A DNA stretch of 64,000 bases from Amia ocellicauda (taxonomy: Eukaryota; Chordata; Actinopteri; Amiiformes; Amiidae). Position numbers and translations under genes: made by a program. The stretch is taken from positions 2,784,501-2,848,500 of the forward strand of contig NC_089864.1 in assembly GCF_036373705.1 (NCBI RefSeq). The letters run 5' to 3'. Of the stretch, positions 58,737 through 64,000 are shown piece by piece; the stretch's first letter is position 1, and each line of letters opens with the position of its first letter. The notes below the pieces were generated by a model. It ran no database searches, was not told the DNA's origin, and saw nothing but the letters and a program-made list of their open reading frames with translations.

Positions 58737-58781
<45 letters not shown>

Positions 58782-59150
58782 TAACGACTGCAATAGTATC
58801 ACAGCTACACGTTTGGTCGTTTCCAAGGCGATTTTTAACAAGTTTAACATTTTATATAGATTTTATATCTTACGTTACTTCCTATATGCATTCCCCCTCT
58901 GAAACAAAAACAGTGGTTGTAATCGAAACCACCCTACTATATACTGCATAAGTACATACATGCTACATACTGATTTTCTGACTAATACAGTATGCAGTAT
59001 GAAGATTCATGATTCTGTGTACTATATATGGGATGTGACCCCACGTGACATGCATGGCGTTCAATAAAATCAATAAAACCATAACATTTCTTATAGTTTA
59101 ACATTTCGTTTCTACAAAACAACACTAGAATTAACGCGTGATTAATAAAC
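57735..59150 (+). repeat. Direct repeat pair flanking about 1.2 kb
   Basis: About 100 bp at 57,735-57,833 (from cacgtgacatgcatggcgtt through aacactagaattaac to gtgattaataaac) recurs at about 59,040-59,148. The left-hand block has only one copy and lacks the sequence in between, consistent with deletion by recombination between the repeats or with a later duplication here. An (AAT)n tract is at 58,738-58,779. Confidence 0.8.
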
Positions 59151-59828
59151 TTTACCATGCAGTTACATCTGAATTCCCGAGAGCTTCCACATCGGTAGAT
59201 TTGACCGAACGTGTGTCATTGATGGGGATGCAGCATTCACTGTAGTGAGCTCTGGTTGTGAACGGCATATTTTGCCCATCCGGTTACTTTTACCATTAGT
59301 AGAATTAATATACTACGTCCAATATGCATACACTACTGAAGTGGTGGAATGCAGTATGCGCTGTCGAACAGCCAATGACAGTATTCGCCCCCCAGGCAAC
59401 GTGCGGCCAGTTGCGGGTCAGCTACCAGGTCTTCTGCAGACCCCGGATCTCTCGACACTATTGAACGCTTCTACCGACTCCAACAGGACATCATTACCCA
59501 TTTAATAAGGGGGGGAATCTTAGTTCAGGCTGAGTACCTGCACTCCTCTTTCGCCTCTTCCGCACTGCTGGCCTCTCTTTTCAGCGTCTCCTGAGTCTCT
59601 GGACCCTGTTTGTATTGTTGAAAAAGTGAGAAAATAAGTTCGACCTTCTGATTGTATGAAAAGTAAAATATATATATATATATATATATATAAAATCCAA
59701 CAAATATTCTTTAATTAAACAATAGGTTATGGAATGATTTGTAGTCATCACATAACTAATTGAAGGGTATTTATACAAAACAACATCATAATAAATGTGC
59801 AGAACATCAACAATAAATGGTGCATTTT

Positions 59829-60088
59829 TCACACACCGGCGCTTACATAGTACGTGTGTGTGTAACAGCTCTCAGACGTGTTTAAAAAGCCTCGCTTGCC
59901 TGCTCTGCGAACGAGGCCGTAGACGCAGGAGGAGGCGAGCAGCGCGGAGAGCACAGCCGAGACGGGGGTCACCCAGAGCGGCAGGAGGCAGCGCGGAGGG
60001 GCGGGAGAGGGAGCAGCAGGAGACGGAGTCATGTTCGTCCTGGGAGTCGGGGAACTGGCGTTACTGTTTCCTAATAATACAAATATTA

Positions 60089-60139
<51 letters not shown>

Positions 60140-62702
60140 TACATGATGCTTTAGTAGTAGTGTAACATGAAAGGTAAAAACATGTCGAACCTGTTCAGTG
60201 TCGGGGTCGGGTTTTTAAACCTTTTTAAAAACTTACTGAAAAACATACTGATTCCCTTACGGAGGAAAATAGCGACCAAACCCACACTAACAAAAATGAT
60301 CTATTGGATCCTTACAATTTTCAGAGGAACCCCCAAGAAGGAGGAGTATGAGTTAAACAAACACCTTACACCAATATCCGATGTCCTCACCCTCATAGAT
60401 GAGTCTGGTTCCAGTGCCAATTTTCATATCATTCCCATCTCTCTCGGCGCAGTAGTACAGCGCCAGGTCCGGCTCGGTGATGTTGTCGATCCTCAGGCTG
60501 ATGGAGTGACTGGATGGGTCCCACACAGCGGAGAGGCGAGGATTCAAACCCACGGTCTTAGTAGTTTCATCTGTCCCTTTTTTACGATTTCCCAACATGC
60601 CCAAAGAGAGAGTCTCGCCATGCTGTACGAACCAAAAGGTTTCAAAGCGGTGTCTGACATCGCAGGGCAGGGTGACGGAGTCCCCGGGTCTGACTGCTCT
60701 CTCCACGGCCGCCGCAGCGACACTCCCCGGGACAGCGGAACCCACTGCAGCGGGAAAAAGATAGAGAAGATAAACACATTTTATTATTAATAAATAACAA
60801 CAATCCGTTACAGTACCATCTGACTAGGCGGATAACAGGCCTCATTATTAGAGGTGGTCCAGAATGTCCATTATTAGTCGGAACGCTAATATATCAGTCG
60901 AATTGTGTCGTTACGTCAGATTTGTACAGCTTACATACTTATGACGTCCAGGTAGTGTGATGACTCTTGTCTATGGAACCATCGTGGGAAAGATTTTGTA
61001 CATTGATTTGCTGTATATAATTGAACCGATGTGGTACAACGGTTGTTTTAATACTAACTTATCTCCAGAGTCCGTTCGAGTGAGCCTTCTTACCCCTAAA
61101 GAAAAATAGACTAGCCTATATATTTAATAAACAATTAGACCTACAGATTGTAATTTAGAAATATTCGGTTTGTATTATTTAACGTTCTCTATATACAACC
61201 AAATTAAAAACAGAAAATACTATAGAAATGGAAGGTCCATAGAAGCAGATAAATTCTCACTCGTTCATTGAACCGATTAACCTACTGCATGGAGAATTAA
61301 AACCGATCAATCGGATTCAGTCATTCTTCAGATCCTCGTATACCTGTTTAAAATAATGGTGCTAGAAAATATTATTATTTAGGAGTAGTAATATTAATAA
61401 TGTTAATCCACATGAAATATTACTGTGTTTATTCGTAGCCTATTAGTCTGCAATTTTCGACAAAATGATTGGGTCATCTTCTTAAAATATTATTAAGAAA
61501 TGTTGCTGTATTTGTCCGCCAAAAGAGACATTTTTGTGTATGTGTTTTAATAAGCTAATATTACGTCAATCTCGTTAATATTTAGAACAGGCTATCTAGT
61601 GTTTTCAATTCAATTCTTGAACCCATACATTTCACTGCAGGTCTATCACGTCCTGTCTCTCATTGGAAATATATATGTATTTTTATTTTTCAAACGAAAA
61701 GTTACACATTCTAGACAACCTAATACAATATATATTTTTAGATAAACGAATAACCTTAGAGTCACACACCTATAAAGAAGCTGTCCGAAAACACTAAATA
61801 TGGCCGATTTTGCTCACTATATTAAGCTTACTTCGTTATGTTTTGTTATGTAGCATATTTTTTTCATCTTCAAATATAAACATCATTAATGATTTATGTT
61901 GAACGTTATATCCAAGCAGACCATTTAAATAATTTCTTTGTGAATATCGATTCTTAAAATGTATATTTTCTGGAAAATAATGATATTGATGTAACCAACT
62001 ACACTAATCTAAAACTATAATATATAACTTTATTAAAACATATTTGAAAACACTATAAATCACATGTGGAGTCTCGCATCATTCAAAATATATGCCATAA
62101 TCCTTACAGTGATCAATCAGAGACCCTAAATGTAATTTAAAAAGTGTTTCCCAATGTGTAATATATACAAATGTTTTAAGAGTGTTGGGGTGATTTACAG
62201 CCTACGTGAACTAAATTTAAACTGACCTCGATTAACATAAATTGTATAGTACTGTACCTAAAATATCCTCGTTTATTCACGTCAAATGGTAATCTGAGTC
62301 TGTGAAAAACAGTGGAAAATGAATTAGGTAGGCTACACCTCATTTTATCTATTTAAAAGCATTTAGAAGCTGAAAGTTATGTTACTCGAATAAATACAAC
62401 AACTAAACTATTATTAGTCTGAAACTCCATGCCTTTGTAAGCCTTTGTCTTATGCAAGACGATTTGAATTCCCCGACATGACAAGATTTTAACATAATCT
62501 CATGTATTCAGCGGTTTTACAGAAGGAACACAATGTAACAGATAATTTAAACATATTAACAACCTAGGCTCATATCTCGGATTACAACTGACATTTGGGT
62601 CACAATTTAATAACCCTGCTGTTGTGCGATTCATCCCCGGGGAAAGAGCGTGTACTCACAGGTGAGCAGGAGCAGACACCCGGCGCAGATTAGCGGCTCC
62701 AT
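59829..62702 (-). CDS. nitr: NITR-like receptor with germline V-J exon (intact)
   Basis: Three minus-strand exons in phase 1. The signal exon is 62,660-62,702 (MEPLICAGCLLLLT). The V-J exon is 60,391-60,744. The transmembrane exon is 59,829-60,070 (TGA). Together they make 639 nt, 212 residues. The V domain has DSVTLPC (B strand), FWFVQ (C strand), LRIDNITEPDLALYYC (E-F) and, within the same exon, the J-like IGTGTRLIYE (GxGTxL). The V region is therefore fused to J in the germline, as in NITRs. A Ser/Pro stalk, a helix without charged residues (PLWVTPVSAVLSALLASSC) and a short basic tail with three Tyr follow; no classical ITIM is evident. A gtaagc donor at 59,841-59,846 could add further tail exons. 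A TCR-V-like or other V-set receptor is the alternative. Confidence 0.72.
60745..62659 (-). other. First intron of the intact NITR-like gene
   Basis: 1.9-kb A/T-rich intron, nearly identical to the intron of the LINE-split copy. No ORF or mobile element is seen. Confidence 0.7.
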
Positions 62703-63608
62703 CTCGGCGCTGTTCGCGCTGAAGACTGACAGGTCCGGGGGTCGAAGCTCCGCCTTACCTCGGGCGGACAGCGCTGTCATTGGTCGGAATAGGAGGCAAC
62801 CTGTGTCCCTGTGACCGATAGAGGGCCGCTCTGGCCGCTGTCATCCCGAACAGTCAGGCACCAGTGGGCGTTGTGTTGTCTGACGTCATCTCTTCACTTT
62901 GGGTTAGCGGTGTCCCTTTGTCCAGCCCACCTATCTGAAGGATCTCGTTTCCAATGTGGTGTGGGGGGATTCATCAGTAGCCGTGTAGATTAGTGATCAA
63001 CATAATTAAATCATATTTACACAAGAATCATGTGAAATGTGTTTTGTGTGGCAGTGCCACTTTTTAAATTTCACCTCAGCAGTGCTGACTAAAATGAAGT
63101 AATAGTTCATATATCTTTATATACCTTTTCCCCGAGATGGTACAATCGAAACATCCACAAGTGTCCTCCAGCAGTCAGATCAGCTGACACAGCACGTTTG
63201 GTTTGACTGTGTAGCCCGGTTATAGGTCAACACAAGGATACCACACACCTCAAATAAAATAACTCACGTTTATGGTCTTCACACACACCCACAAATAGTA
63301 TATAGATTGCGGAATTTACATTAAAAGCACTTTGGCAGACAGACAGATGGATAGATTACATACAGTCCAGCATTGCACAGCTATGTGTGAAGAGCAGATG
63401 TTTCAGGTTTCAAGATTTACACACAACCCAACTGAGCAGGCCGACACAGATTAAGTTTTTCATAGATTTATCTGATTTCACAAGATAAAAATTCACAATA
63501 AAAGATACGTTTACTTAGTGGAATAAGAATATAAGTAAACAGATTATACACAGTTTCTTTGTGAGGGATAGGCCTACATACAGTCCATGGAAATAAATTA
63601 AGGGTTAC
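62703..63608. other. Upstream flank of the intact NITR-like gene
   Basis: Likely promoter side, with a CCAAT motif (reverse) near 62,780. It matches 25,529-26,440. No clear TATA box. Confidence 0.45.
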
Positions 63609-63653
63609 CTACACAATATTAGGCAGGTGTCATGATGTTATGGCTGATCGGTG
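63609..63653 (+). mobile_element. Right-end remnant of a Tc1-like element
   Basis: About 45 bp equal to the right end of the element at 26,528-27,211 (ending ggctgatcggtg then TA). The rest was deleted in this unit. Confidence 0.85.
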
Positions 63654-63773
63654 TATATATATGCTCTGTTTGAAGTACAGTATTATTCTCACTGTTTATC
63701 GAGTTGTTACAGGACATTAACTTGACATTAATGTAATAATGAATTCCACAAACAGTGCGATATGAAAGAACAA

Positions 63774-64000
63774 TGTAGCGTTATGTTGGGTGTATTTGGA
63801 TAAGAGCATTTGGGCTCTGAGCTGAAGCACTGATCTAAAGAAGACCTCTCCCCCCCCAAAGTTATCAGATTTCCTTAGCTCATCAGCTTGGAACTGGTTT
63901 GCATCAAAGTGACAGTTTTGGGGAGGATGGCACCGAGAATGGGCCGAATGGTTTAGAGTCCTGCTGTGAAATGTCTGGAGAAAGGGGCCTGTAGGTGATA
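63774..64000 (+). mobile_element. Start of the solo LTR (cut by window end)
   Basis: TGTAGCG start at the same site as the LTR at 27,482, with acaa before it. It was present before the unit was duplicated. Confidence 0.8.

Larger units (their letters stand above)
47453..64000 (+). repeat. Complete receptor unit (X+Y+Z+W)
   Basis: Contains in order the receptor relics, the intact two-Ig gene, the SINE-bearing spacer and the intact NITR-like gene. The left part pairs with 5,051-17,190, the middle with 1-5,050, and the right with 17,192-17,373 plus 23,238-26,440 and 27,390 onward. It is the least rearranged version in the window. Confidence 0.85.

Noticed and set aside
467-59000. CRISPR-like regular repeats
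   Set aside because: The regular repeats are simple microsatellites in a eukaryotic genome; there are no repeat-spacer units.

Overview
This window is vertebrate nuclear DNA, almost certainly from a ray-finned fish. It has spliced immunoglobulin-superfamily exons with GT/AG borders and phase-1 introns, long introns, many (ATT)n/(AAT)n/(TA)n microsatellites, and fish-type transposons (Tc1, hAT, Gypsy, L2- and L1/Tx1-like LINEs, tRNA-derived SINEs). The receptor with a V domain and a built-in J-like motif is of the NITR (novel immune-type receptor) kind, known from teleosts and related ray-finned fish. I cannot name the species. Exon models are read by eye from splice signals and reading frame.

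The window is a tandem, much-rearranged array of one immune-receptor unit. The complete unit is at the right, about 47.4-64.0 kb. It holds (X) broken relics of a two-Ig receptor, (Y) an intact 286-codon two-Ig membrane receptor on the + strand at 52,949-54,923, (Z) a spacer with a SINE, and (W) an intact 212-codon NITR-like gene on the - strand at 59,829-62,702. Y and W are convergent. To the left lie a partial Y plus Z (1 to about 5,058), then X plus an intact Y (5,058-17,190; Y at 14,822-16,792), then a W copy (17,190-26,440) in which a 5.9-kb L1/Tx1-like LINE is inserted inside the V-J exon. Breakpoints fall in an (AAT)n microsatellite and at about 17,190. As a result, one NITR transmembrane exon (4.7-5.0 kb) has no V exon, and one V exon (17-23 kb) has no transmembrane exon.

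The 30.9-47.4 kb stretch separates the duplicated blocks. It holds a decayed Gypsy element invaded by an L2-type LINE and abutting an inverted LTR, a C-type-lectin-like exon fragment, a Tc1 element with an intact transposase ORF, a V-domain-like fragment, a non-autonomous hAT, and a Gypsy pol relic.

The most notable points are these. (1) A second, 5'-truncated LINE copy at 10.1-12.8 kb carries 72 bp of the NITR exon, including the target-site duplication of the first LINE, followed by a second LINE 3' end. This is a 3' transduction and template-switch record that links donor and offspring within one window. (2) The two intact Y genes differ mostly in their Ig exons, while their introns are nearly identical. 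(3) The convergent pairing of a two-Ig receptor with a V-J receptor is repeated as one unit.
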